A stretch of DNA of 6,383 nt from Desulfobulbaceae bacterium (GTDB lineage Bacteria > Desulfobacterota > Desulfobulbia > Desulfobulbales > Desulfobulbaceae): positions 1-6,383 of the forward strand of contig SKJK01000110.1 in the NCBI GenBank assembly GCA_007121995.1. The letters are read 5' to 3'. Both the position numbers and the translations under genes were made by a program. Numbering within the stretch: the first letter of the stretch is position 1; each line of letters begins with the position of its first letter. Below the pieces are notes generated by a model that did no database searches, had not been told where the DNA came from, and was given only the letters and a program-made list of their open reading frames with translations. Below are positions 1-6,180 of this stretch, piece by piece.

Positions 1-2147
1 AAGGCATGAGCAAACAAACCAGATGCCGCATTACCTGCATAGAATTTCAAAGCCTGTAAGGTCAGGATTTCCGGATCTGCGGTGCCGGTAGTCATCGCTT
101 GCCATTGTTGGGCAGGCACCGCGGGATCGAGCGGCGTCGGCACCATTCGGCCCACCAGTGCCAGGATTGAACGTTCGGGGTAGAGGTCACCGCGCCACAG
201 CGTCAATTCTGGAAAGACCTGCGCCATGGTATTGGCCAGGATATCGAGTTCGGCCCGCGACACCTGATACAGCGGTACCCACTGCACATAAGCCCCGCCC
301 GGGTTCAAACGGCGCGCGGCCAATTGGTAATGTTCGACTGTGTAGACATTACCCACACCGGCGCGCCAGGGTGTGAAAAGGTCGGCGATGATCATGTCGT
401 AGGTGTCAAGGGATCGGGCCAGACATTGCCGTCCGTCCTCGGCATGGATGGTTACGCGGGGATCGTCAAAGAGACCGTTGACATAAGGCCGGAAATAGTC
501 GCGGGCAAGGTCTATGACCTCAGGCACCAGTTCACAGACAGTGATGCGATCGGGGTTGATAAACATGCCCGCTCCTGCAGAAATCCCCGTGCCCATGCCA
601 AGGAAAAAAATCTCGCGCGGGTCGGGATGGATCAGTAACGGAATCATGGTCTGGTTTCGTTCCGGGATCAAGGCGCCGGACCCCCCCAGGGTGTAAAAAT
701 TGTTCACCCGGATGAAGCGGGCCTGACCCCGTTCCACCACGGCTACATGGGCTGTTGTGCCTTCACGCATGGTGAGTACACGCTCATTGGCATGCAGACG
801 GATCATGCTCAGGTTCGGGGTTTGGGTCAGTAACAGGAGGGCAGCCCCCAGGGCAATGGTTCGTGTTGCCATGATGATCCAGCCGGCCCGGGTTCCCAGC
901 AGCACCAATACCATCAGGGCATAGAGCGCGGCTATCAGCCACAATCCTTTCCATATGCCGAACAGGGGCAGGATAACAAAGCCCCCTGCCAGGGCACCAA
1001 AAATCGCGCCGGTGGTGTTTGCCGCAATCAGGCGACCCAGTATCGCCCCTGGAGCCGCGTCGGTCTGCATCAACCGTAACAGGTAGGGAAGCACCGCGCC
1101 CAGCAGGGTGCCGGGGATCAGCATGGTCAGCACAGCGACACGGGTTACTTCGATCACATACCCCAGGAAATCGACCTGCCCGCCAAGATAGGCAAGACCA
1201 TCGGTGAGATGATGGAAGAGGTACGGAGTGCCTGCCACCACCGCGCAGGACATCAACAGCAGTCCTGCCAACACCATCTCTGCCCGCAGTGCCAGGCGAT
1301 TGAGCCTGTTTGCCAAGCCCGCGCCCAGTGACAGAGATACCAGGAACACAGTCAGGACCAGCGCGTAGGTATACACCGAGTTCTGTAATACCTGAGCGAA
1401 CAGACGTGTCCAGATGATCTCTACCGCCAATGTCGCAAAACCAGAGGCAATGGCAATGAACCAGAGTACCGGGTCAACACGGAGAACAGGAGAGGGCGCC
1501 ATTGTTCTGACTGCCGATTGAGATGGTTCACAGCGGGCGATGAACACAGCAGCCAGGCCCACTGACAGGTCCATCCCGACCGCCAGCAGATAGGCACCAG
1601 AGAATCCGAGCCACATCGGCAAGACAAAGCCGGCTGCCAGCGCCCCGGCAGCACCGCCGCCGGTGTTCAACGCATAGAATGCCGACCCCATCCGTCCCAG
1701 ATCGTTACGGGAGCGGATCACATACTGACCCATCAGGGGCAGCGTCCCACCCATCAGCAGAGCTGATGGCAGCAGTATCGTCGCCGCCACCACCGCCTTG
1801 AGCAGAATTTCCAGGACCGGTTGCCCACTGACTGCCGTATACAAGGTTGGATAGAGGGCAAAATAGACATCGATCACCAGAAAATGGCCCAGGGCGGTCA
1901 GGGCCACCCCCATTTCGACCAGACCGAAGACGCGCAAGGGATACCTGATCCGCTTGGCGCGGTTACCGAAAAACCAGCCTCCAAAGGCAATACCGGTAAA
2001 AAAGATGGCAATGGTCAGCGCCGCCGCCTGCGCCGTCGATCCGAACAGCAAGCCCAATTCGCGCACCCACAGCACCTGATAGATCAGGGCGGCAGCACCG
2101 GAGACTGTGAAAAGCACGCCAAGTGCTAAGATGTGATGCAACGGCAT
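1..2147 (-). CDS. Fused multi-pass membrane / spermidine-synthase-like protein (3' end outside window)
   Basis: An open frame of 715 codons runs from the ATG at 2147-2145 off the left edge with no stop, so only the N-terminal part is seen. Residues 1 to about 440 are strongly hydrophobic with many membrane segments. They open with a pattern typical of the fused MFS/spermidine synthase family (SGAAALIYQVLWVRELGLLF, residues 16-35). A second similar half starts near residue 228 (SGFATLAVEIIWTRLF), suggesting an internal duplication. Residues about 460-670 form a spermidine-synthase-like Rossmann domain: glycine-rich SAM loop FLGMGTGISAGAG at 515-527, acidic CELVPEVIDLARDYF at 538-552, and YDMIIADLFTPW at 583-594. 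The last motif keeps one Asp of the synthase DxxDP-type site but is not canonical, so true aminopropyl transfer is uncertain; the substrate is unknown. The start fits the family, but the ribosome-binding site is weak (GGACAG, about 10 nt upstream). The gene lies downstream of the importer terminator and is probably transcribed separately. Confidence 0.9.
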   Translation of the reverse strand, partial: MPLHHILALGVLFTVSGAAALIYQVLWVRELGLLFGSTAQAAALTIAIFFTGIAFGGWFFGNRAKRIRYPLRVFGLVEMGVALTALGHFLVIDVYFALYPTLYTAVSGQPVLEILLKAVVAATILLPSALLMGGTLPLMGQYVIRSRNDLGRMGSAFYALNTGGGAAGALAAGFVLPMWLGFSGAYLLAVGMDLSVGLAAVFIARCEPSQSAVRTMAPSPVLRVDPVLWFIAIASGFATLAVEIIWTRLFAQVLQNSVYTYALVLTVFLVSLSLGAGLANRLNRLALRAEMVLAGLLLMSCAVVAGTPYLFHHLTDGLAYLGGQVDFLGYVIEVTRVAVLTMLIPGTLLGAVLPYLLRLMQTDAAPGAILGRLIAANTTGAIFGALAGGFVILPLFGIWKGLWLIAALYALMVLVLLGTRAGWIIMATRTIALGAALLLLTQTPNLSMIRLHANERVLTMREGTTAHVAVVERGQARFIRVNNFYTLGGSGALIPERNQTMIPLLIHPDPREIFFLGMGTGISAGAGMFINPDRITVCELVPEVIDLARDYFRPYVNGLFDDPRVTIHAEDGRQCLARSLDTYDMIIADLFTPWRAGVGNVYTVEHYQLAARRLNPGGAYVQWVPLYQVSRAELDILANTMAQVFPELTLWRGDLYPERSILALVGRMVPTPLDPAVPAQQWQAMTTGTADPEILTLQALKFYAGNAASGLFAHA

Positions 2148-2189
2148 GGTGATCTACTGTCCGGTCGTGCTGGTGCCGGATGATGCGGT

Positions 2190-2223
2190 AAAAAATGGTT
2201 TTTTGGCGGTTTACGAAAAACCG
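2190..2223 (-). repeat. Alternative small hairpins in the leader of the fused gene
   Basis: CGGTTT (2207-2212) can pair with AAACCG (2218-2223) around a 5-nt loop. A competing 7-bp stem joins GGTTTTT (2197-2203) and AAAAACC (2216-2222), and A6/T6 runs at 2190-2204 offer a third pairing. The stems are mutually exclusive and sit 43-76 nt upstream of the ATG at 2147. They are directly visible in the sequence, but this A/T-run-rich stretch makes such pairings easy by chance, so a regulatory role is only a possibility. Confidence 0.25.
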
Positions 2224-2249
2224 GATTCCAGCTCAAGGTTGTCTCTTGT

Positions 2250-2279
2250 TTCATAGAACATTACAGCAGGAACAAACAA
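2250..2279 (-). promoter_or_regulatory. Possible promoter for the fused membrane/synthase gene
   Basis: On the minus strand, TTGTTT (2279-2274) is followed after 18 bp by TATGAA (2255-2250), a partial match to sigma-70 -35 and -10 boxes. It lies just after the importer terminator and about 100 bp before the ATG at 2147, where a promoter for a separate transcription unit would be expected. The match is modest, and the -35 overlaps the T-rich tail of the terminator, so this is tentative. Confidence 0.25.
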
Positions 2280-2308
2280 GAAAAGCGTGTTCCGATGGAA
2301 CACGCTTT
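2274..2308 (-). terminator. Rho-independent terminator of the importer operon
   Basis: A perfect 12-bp inverted repeat, AAAGCGTGTTCC (2282-2293) and GGAACACGCTTT (2297-2308), surrounds a 3-nt loop. Read on the minus strand, the stem is followed by a T-rich tail (TTTTCTTGTTTG, from 2284 downwards). It lies 92 nt after the stop codon of the binding-protein gene, the right place and orientation to end the four-gene operon. On the plus strand the stem is followed by a poorer T-tract, so it should work mainly in the minus direction. It also isolates the downstream fused synthase gene from importer transcription. Confidence 0.88.
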
Positions 2309-2400
2309 GTCTGCTTCCCTGTATCGACATTGATATGACCGGGGCAACGAATCCGGTACCGTCAGGTCACGCGACCAGGAGCTCGTGGACAGAAGAGAAT

Positions 2401-3312
2401 CTACAGCAGGTCCACCTCGCGCAGCCACGCCTCCGCGACCCGGGTCACATCTTTGTGTTCGACATCTACTTCGGCATTGAGGCGCTGCATGGTTTCGGTA
2501 TCCAGCTTGTCGGCCAGAGGCTTGAGAATATCCCGAATTTCCGGAAAAGCTTCCAGGGTTTCCCGTCGTATCACTGGCGCCGGATTATACACTGGGAAAA
2601 AATTTTTATCATCTTCGAGGTTGACCAGGTCAAAGGCCATGATACGGCCGTCGGTTGAAAAGCCCATGGCTGAGGTAACCTGGTTGTTGCGCAGCGCCAG
2701 ATAGGTCAAGCCCATATCCATGCGTTTAATGGCCCGAACCGGCATGGTGAAGTCATACAGTTGCATCAGGGCCTTAAAACCATCAGGTCGCTCCCAGAAT
2801 TCGGCCTCAAGGGCAAAGGTAATGTCTTTTGGGTTGTTTTCGACATGATTCCCGAAATCGGAGATGGTGGTTATGTTGAGTTTCTCAGCATCCTCATTCC
2901 GCATCATGATGGTATAGGTGTTGTTAAAGGTAACCGGTTCGAGCCAGATCAGGTCTTTTTCGGCATCCTTGGCCTGTACCCAGTCGTAGACCTTGGCGGG
3001 ATCGGTCATGATGGCCTGGTCTGTCTGTTGGTAAAAAACCGTGTATGCTGTTCCTGTGTATTCAAAATACATATCGATCTGACTAGCTTCGAGGGATTGC
3101 CTGGCTATGGCGGTGCCGACACCGGTGCGCAAACTGACATCAAACCCTTCGTTTTCCAACAGCAGCTTACCGAGCTCGGCAAGCAGATACTGCTCAGTAA
3201 AGTTTTTGCCTCCAATGGTGATGGCCTTTTCCCGGGCGTTGAGTGTTGCTGCCATGGCCAGCATGCCGATGACCAGGATAGCGGTTATCGCCGTTCGATA
3301 GAAATTGTTCAT
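2401..3312 (-). CDS. opuCC: Periplasmic glycine betaine/choline/carnitine-type substrate-binding protein
   Basis: This 303-residue protein is the solute receptor of the importer encoded upstream. Residues 1-26 form a signal peptide (hydrophobic core TAITAILVIGMLAMAA, likely cleavage after LNA). There is no lipobox cysteine, so it should be soluble in the periplasm, unlike the lipoprotein OpuCC of Bacillus. The mature part opens with the family pattern ITIGGKNFTEQYLLAEL (31-47) and carries DMYFEYTGTAYTVFY (80-94), characteristic of the OpuAC-type quaternary-ammonium-binding fold. Members use an aromatic cage, and several Tyr/Phe/Trp residues here (for example in 82-94 and at 130-133) are candidates. 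An AAGGAGG site (3326-3320) precedes tandem ATGs at 3315 and 3312; spacing favours 3312 (7 nt), with 3315 a near-equal alternative. Upstream in-frame starts at 3366 and 3372 lack a ribosome-binding site. It is the last gene, 71 nt after the second permease. The exact ligand cannot be read from sequence. Confidence 0.93.
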   Translation of the reverse strand: MNNFYRTAITAILVIGMLAMAATLNAREKAITIGGKNFTEQYLLAELGKLLLENEGFDVSLRTGVGTAIARQSLEASQIDMYFEYTGTAYTVFYQQTDQAIMTDPAKVYDWVQAKDAEKDLIWLEPVTFNNTYTIMMRNEDAEKLNITTISDFGNHVENNPKDITFALEAEFWERPDGFKALMQLYDFTMPVRAIKRMDMGLTYLALRNNQVTSAMGFSTDGRIMAFDLVNLEDDKNFFPVYNPAPVIRRETLEAFPEIRDILKPLADKLDTETMQRLNAEVDVEHKDVTRVAEAWLREVDLL

Positions 3313-3319
3313 CATACTC

Positions 3320-3326
3320 CCTCCTT
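3320..3326 (-). promoter_or_regulatory. Strong ribosome-binding site setting the binding-protein start
   Basis: AAGGAGG on the minus strand is a near-perfect anti-16S match, 4 nt from the ATG at 3315 and 7 nt from the ATG at 3312. It is the strongest site of the operon, consistent with the need for an excess of binding protein over membrane subunits. It also rules out the longer in-frame starts at 3366 and 3372. Confidence 0.8.
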
Positions 3327-3335
3327 GCAAGTGAC

Positions 3336-3352
3336 GAGGTTGCTGGAACCTC
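3336..3352 (-). repeat. Intercistronic hairpin between second permease and binding protein
   Basis: GAGGTT (3336-3341) and AACCTC (3347-3352) form a perfect 6-bp stem around a 5-nt loop, in the 71-nt gap between the permease stop and the binding-protein start. It ends 10 nt before the ribosome-binding site. There is no T-tract, so it is not an intrinsic terminator. Intercistronic stems at this place in other importer operons stabilise the binding-protein part of processed mRNA; that role here is an inference. Confidence 0.4.
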
Positions 3353-3383
3353 TTGGTGGTGTCCATCCGCAAACAAAAGACAA

Positions 3384-4115
3384 TTATTCTGAGAGTTGAA
3401 TCCCTTTTGGAATAACGATCCTACCGAAAACTTCAACCAGGTAATCGGCAAGCAAAGCCAGGATAATGACCGGCAGAGCGCCGGCAAGCAGTTTGTCCGG
3501 TTGCATGAGATTGATACCGGTAAAAATGAGATCACCCAATCCGCCGGCACCGATCAGATATCCCAGGGCAGCGGTTCCGATATTAATGACCACCGCCACC
3601 CGAATACCGGTGAGGATAACCATGAGGGCATTGGGCAGTTCAACCTGCCAGAGGATCCTGCCCGGACTCATGCCCATCCCCCTGGCAGCGTCGATGATGG
3701 CGGGCGATACCGCCAAAAGACCTGCCAGCGTGTTCCTGGCGATGGGCAGGGTTGAATACACGAACAGGGCGAAAATAGCCGGCTTGGAGCCAATGCCGAG
3801 AAAACTCATGGTCAGAGCCAGGACAGCCAGGGACGGTATGGTCTGGCCGAGACCAATGACGTACATGACGATACCGGAATATTTCTGCAAACCCTTCCTT
3901 GAAACAATAATACCTGCGGTAAGTCCGGTGCAGATGGCCATGGCCATGCTCACCGTAACGAGAAACAAATGCTGCTGGATGAGATACAGCACATACGCCT
4001 GCTCCCAAGGATCGGAAAGGTAAGCCACCAGGCCAACTCGTTCGGCGCCGATGCCCAGGATAACAAGCAGGGCGAACAGAAAAAACCGGTAGCTCTTTAT
4101 CAGGGTTGTCTGCAT
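3384..4115 (-). CDS. opuCD: Quaternary-ammonium ABC importer permease (second, OpuCD-like)
   Basis: This 243-residue inner-membrane protein forms half of the channel. It starts with an extra hydrophobic segment (about 11-31) before the usual core of about five membrane spans (about 47-72, 80-105, 111-130, 168-190, 208-228). The core has the QTIPSLAVLAL motif (91-101) and the cytoplasmic coupling (EAA) loop SPAIIDAARGMGMSPGRILW (137-156), which docks on the ATPase. The terminal IPKGIQL resembles TPKGLKL of its partner permease, so the two are paralogues. A TAGGAGG site overlaps the stop codon of the preceding permease, and the ATG follows only 10 nt after that stop, which points to translational coupling and balanced subunits. 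Assignment to the OpuCB/OpuCD/YehY/OsmW permease family is firm. Which Bacillus subunit it matches is only by order and length. Confidence 0.93.
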   Translation of the reverse strand: MQTTLIKSYRFFLFALLVILGIGAERVGLVAYLSDPWEQAYVLYLIQQHLFLVTVSMAMAICTGLTAGIIVSRKGLQKYSGIVMYVIGLGQTIPSLAVLALTMSFLGIGSKPAIFALFVYSTLPIARNTLAGLLAVSPAIIDAARGMGMSPGRILWQVELPNALMVILTGIRVAVVINIGTAALGYLIGAGGLGDLIFTGINLMQPDKLLAGALPVIILALLADYLVEVFGRIVIPKGIQLSE

Positions 4116-4119
4116 ACCG

Positions 4120-4126
4120 ATCCTCC
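4120..4126 (-). promoter_or_regulatory. Ribosome-binding site overlapping the upstream stop codon
   Basis: On the minus strand GGAGG lies directly after the TA of the first permease's TAG stop (reading TAGGAGG), and the second permease's ATG follows 6 nt later. The shared bases suggest that ribosomes ending the first permease initiate the second, giving equal amounts of the two channel halves. Confidence 0.65.
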
Positions 4127-4776
4127 TAGAGCTTGAGCCCTTTAGGCGTCACCAGCCGTTCCAGCATACTCATTGCCAGATCAACGATGATGGCCAACAG
4201 TGAGACGGCCAGTGCTCCGGCCAGGATCATGGTTTCATGGGATCTGGCGATTCCCTGCTGGATGAAGACACCGAGGCCGCCGGCGCCGACATAGGCGGCA
4301 ATGGCGGCAATACCGATATTCATGACGGCCGCAGTCTTCAGTCCGGCGAGGATGACGGGAACAGCCAGGGGAATCTCCACCTCCCGCAGGAGCTGGAATT
4401 TGGTCATCCCCATCCCTCGGCCGGCATCGACCAGGGCTGGATCGACATTTTTTATAGCAATATAGGTATTACGGATAATGGGCAGTAAGGAATACAAAAC
4501 CAGGGCGATGACCGCCGGAACCTTGCCGAGACCATGACCGATCACGGCCAGGATTGGCAGCATCAGACCGAACAGGGCAATGGAAGGGACAGTCATGATG
4601 ACATTGGCACCGCCGAGAACCTTTTGCGCCAATACCTTGTTTTTGGTGATTACAATGCCCGCCGGGATGCCGATGGCCATGGCGATGAGCAGGGAAAGAC
4701 CGACCATCCAGATGTGTTCCCAGGTCAGAAAGAGGGTTTGCGCGTAATTATCCTCAAGAAAGGTGATCAGGTTCAT
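4126..4776 (-). CDS. opuCB: Quaternary-ammonium ABC importer permease (first, OpuCB-like)
   Basis: This 216-residue inner-membrane protein is the other half of the channel; its length is close to that usual for OpuCB-type permeases. About five membrane spans are visible (about 22-44, 55-79, 86-104, 140-165, 184-204). Landmarks are MTVPSIALFGLMLPILAVIG (61-80), the coupling loop PALVDAGRGMGMTKFQLLRE (113-132) and the glycine-rich AYVGAGGLGVFI (161-172), all typical of binding-protein-dependent permeases. The ATG at 4776 is preceded by GGGAG about 9 nt upstream. The gene lies 73 nt after the ATPase stop, a gap with no clear promoter or terminator, and only 10 nt before the second permease. It is expected to form a heterodimer with that permease and bind an ATPase pair. 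Confidence 0.94.
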   Translation of the reverse strand: MNLITFLEDNYAQTLFLTWEHIWMVGLSLLIAMAIGIPAGIVITKNKVLAQKVLGGANVIMTVPSIALFGLMLPILAVIGHGLGKVPAVIALVLYSLLPIIRNTYIAIKNVDPALVDAGRGMGMTKFQLLREVEIPLAVPVILAGLKTAAVMNIGIAAIAAYVGAGGLGVFIQQGIARSHETMILAGALAVSLLAIIVDLAMSMLERLVTPKGLKL

Positions 4777-4849
4777 ACAATGGATCTCCCGGTGCTAATC
4801 AAGGTGGATATTCCGGTCGGTAGAACACGAATTCCCATGGCCGCCGGGG

Positions 4850-5977
4850 CTAATCATCCTGATCGTCGCTGTACATCTCCAGGATCGATTTTTGAATATT
4901 CCTGTAACTGATGGTGCCAACCAGATCACCGTTATCATCGGTGACCGGCAGGGCACCGAGGTCATGCATCAGCATGGCGGCCAGGGCATCGCGCAGTGGC
5001 TCTCTTGTCCCCAGGGTTTCCGGGAATTTTTCAACCAGTTCTCCCACTCTGCCCTGCTCATATTTCAAGTTTTTGGGTGTGATATAACCGATAGGCTTGC
5101 TGTTTCTGATCACAAAAGCAAAGGGCAGCCGCCGTTCCTCCATCAACCGCAAGGCCTGCGGGGCTTCTTCATTGGCCTGCAGCAGGTTTTTCGGGGCAGG
5201 GGTCATGGCATCCCGGATGCGCATCAGGCCCAGCACTTTCAAAGCCCGGTCGGCCCCCACAAAATCGGACACGAATTTATTGGCCGGACGCATCAGGATA
5301 GCCTCCGGTGTGTCGTATTGCACCAGAAGGCCGTCCTTGAAAATGGCAATTTTATCAGCCATTTTTATGGCTTCATGGATATCATGGGACACAAAGGCAA
5401 TGGTTTTTTTGAGTTTTCCTTGGAGTCGGAGAAACTCGTCCTGGATCTGGTCCCGATTAATGGGATCAATGGCACCAAAGGGTTCATCCATGAGCAGGAT
5501 GCTCGGATTGGCAGCAAGCCCGCGGGCAACGCCAATCCGTTGCTGCTGGCCCCCGGAGAGCTCAACCGGGTAACGGTCCCGGTAGATTCCGGGGGCGAGA
5601 TTGACCAGATTGAGCATCTCATCGATGCGTGCCTTGATTCTGGTTTTGTCCCATCCAAGCATTCGAGGGACTACGGCGATATTTTCGGCAATGGTTTTAT
5701 TGGGAAACAGGCCTATCTGCTGGATTACATATCCCATGCCTAAACGGAGCTGCTGAGGATTCATGGACATGATATCCTCGCCGTTGACCCGGATAGTTCC
5801 CCGGGTGATGGATTCCAGCCGGTTGGTCATCCGCAGCATGGTCGTCTTGCCGCACCCGGAAGGACCCAGGAAAACTGCTGTTTCACCATCTTCGATAGTG
5901 AATGTGACATTATTGGTGGCTGTTATCGCTTTGCTGCCGGTGCCGAAAATTTTGGTGACGGATTCGTATTCAATCAA
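4850..5977 (-). CDS. opuCA: Glycine betaine/choline-type ABC importer ATPase with C-terminal CBS pair
   Basis: This 375-residue cytoplasmic ATPase powers the importer. ATP-binding landmarks are Walker A GPSGCGKT (38-45), Q-loop VIQQIGLFPNKTI (84-96), signature LSGGQQQR (140-147), Walker B ILLMDEP (160-166, with D164 and E165) and the switch His in FVSHD (H198). Two CBS domains follow (about 253-305 and 313-370), ending in the acidic SDDQDD. In osmoregulated relatives such as lactococcal OpuA and OpuCA, CBS modules and anionic tails respond to ionic strength or cyclic dinucleotides; that is family knowledge, not shown here. I chose the TTG at 5977-5975 because GGAGG lies 5 nt upstream and the protein then begins MIEYESVTKIFG, as relatives do. 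The in-frame ATG at 6019 adds 14 atypical residues and has only a distant AGGAAG. It is the first gene of the operon, about 130 nt from the predicted transcript start. Confidence 0.94.
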   Translation of the reverse strand: MIEYESVTKIFGTGSKAITATNNVTFTIEDGETAVFLGPSGCGKTTMLRMTNRLESITRGTIRVNGEDIMSMNPQQLRLGMGYVIQQIGLFPNKTIAENIAVVPRMLGWDKTRIKARIDEMLNLVNLAPGIYRDRYPVELSGGQQQRIGVARGLAANPSILLMDEPFGAIDPINRDQIQDEFLRLQGKLKKTIAFVSHDIHEAIKMADKIAIFKDGLLVQYDTPEAILMRPANKFVSDFVGADRALKVLGLMRIRDAMTPAPKNLLQANEEAPQALRLMEERRLPFAFVIRNSKPIGYITPKNLKYEQGRVGELVEKFPETLGTREPLRDALAAMLMHDLGALPVTDDNGDLVGTISYRNIQKSILEMYSDDQDD

Positions 5978-5987
5978 ATCTCCCTCC
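5975..5987 (-). promoter_or_regulatory. Ribosome-binding site and TTG start of the ATPase gene
   Basis: GGAGGGAGAT followed by TTG is seen on the minus strand, with 5 nt between GGAGG and the start codon. The following codons give IEYESVTKIFG, which matches the usual first residues of this ATPase family. The GGAGGGAG octamer recurs before the binding-protein gene. The rare start codon with a near-ideal site decides the start against the ATG at 6019. Confidence 0.75.
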
Positions 5988-6045
5988 GTAATCAGTGGTG
6001 GGTGCCCGGCTCTCTGCATGGTAGAGGGGGCTTCCTGTTCCCTGT

Positions 6046-6057
6046 GGCGAGGTCGCC
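6046..6057 (-). repeat. Small G/C hairpin in the operon leader
   Basis: GGCGA (6046-6050) and TCGCC (6053-6057) form a 5-bp stem that can be read as a 4-bp stem with a 4-nt loop. It is flanked by C-rich and G-rich runs that could extend it. It would lie about 50 nt into the leader transcript, well before the ribosome-binding site at 5987. It is too short to claim a riboswitch or attenuator. Confidence 0.25.
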
Positions 6058-6095
6058 TGGGGTAAGGGGTGGTCTTTTAGATTATTCAATTGTAT

Positions 6096-6121
6096 ATATA
6101 TTTTGGATGTTGAAAATATAT
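6096..6121. repeat. A/T inverted repeat covering -10 and transcript start (candidate operator)
   Basis: ATATATTTT (6096-6104) and AAAATATAT (6113-6121) are perfect 9-nt complements around an 8-nt spacer. The right arm contains the -10 box and the spacer contains the predicted start site, so a dimeric regulator bound here would block the promoter. Low complexity raises the chance of coincidence. Confidence 0.35.
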
Positions 6122-6143
6122 CGGCATGTACTAAAAATTGCAA
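6115..6143 (-). promoter_or_regulatory. Sigma-70 type promoter of the importer operon
   Basis: On the minus strand, TTGCAA (6143-6138) and TATATT (6120-6115) are separated by exactly 17 bp. The first keeps TTG and the last A of the -35 consensus; the second differs from TATAAT at one position. A start site near 6108 would give a leader of about 130 nt to the TTG at 5977. The region is A/T-rich in an otherwise G/C-richer stretch. Osmotic control is typical of such operons but cannot be read from these boxes alone. Confidence 0.65.
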
Positions 6144-6154
6144 GACACTTGCCA
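6138..6154. repeat. Inverted repeat over the -35 box (candidate operator)
   Basis: TTGCAAG and CTTGCCA flank a central ACA, an imperfect 7+3+7 palindrome with a perfect GCAAG/CTTGC core (6140-6152). It overlaps the -35 element TTGCAA. On the minus strand it is followed by AATTTTT, so a weak terminator for transcription arriving from further right is an alternative reading. Confidence 0.35.
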
Positions 6155-6172
6155 GGTTGGCTGGAAACCTGG
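6152..6172. repeat. 7-bp inverted repeat just upstream of the -35 (candidate activator or repressor site)
   Basis: CCAGGTT (6152-6158) and AACCTGG (6166-6172) are perfect complements around a 7-nt spacer. The centre lies about 50 bp upstream of the predicted transcript start, a position where regulators often bind. It adjoins the -35 palindrome on one side and the long palindrome on the other. No known operator is recognised. Confidence 0.4.
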
Positions 6173-6180
6173 ATCCGTGA

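Noticed and set aside
158..2129. Several short + strand frames and a 77-codon - strand frame (1421-1654) in the left third
   Set aside because: The whole stretch is covered by one continuous minus-strand frame of 715 codons with clear family motifs that simply lacks its stop in this window; the short frames are shadows.
2761..3399. 212-codon + strand frame opposite the binding-protein gene
   Set aside because: It is antisense to a gene with signal peptide, family motifs and a strong ribosome-binding site; its translation shows no recognisable domain.
4777..4849. Possible internal promoter or terminator between ATPase and first permease
   Set aside because: No stem with a T-tract and no paired -35/-10 boxes could be found in the 73-nt gap.
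4892..5743. Long + strand frame (283 codons) opposite the ATPase gene, and a 158-codon one at 5097-5573
   Set aside because: Both lie fully antisense to a clearly recognisable ATPase, have no family-like motifs and no ribosome-binding site, and follow from the codon bias of the real gene.
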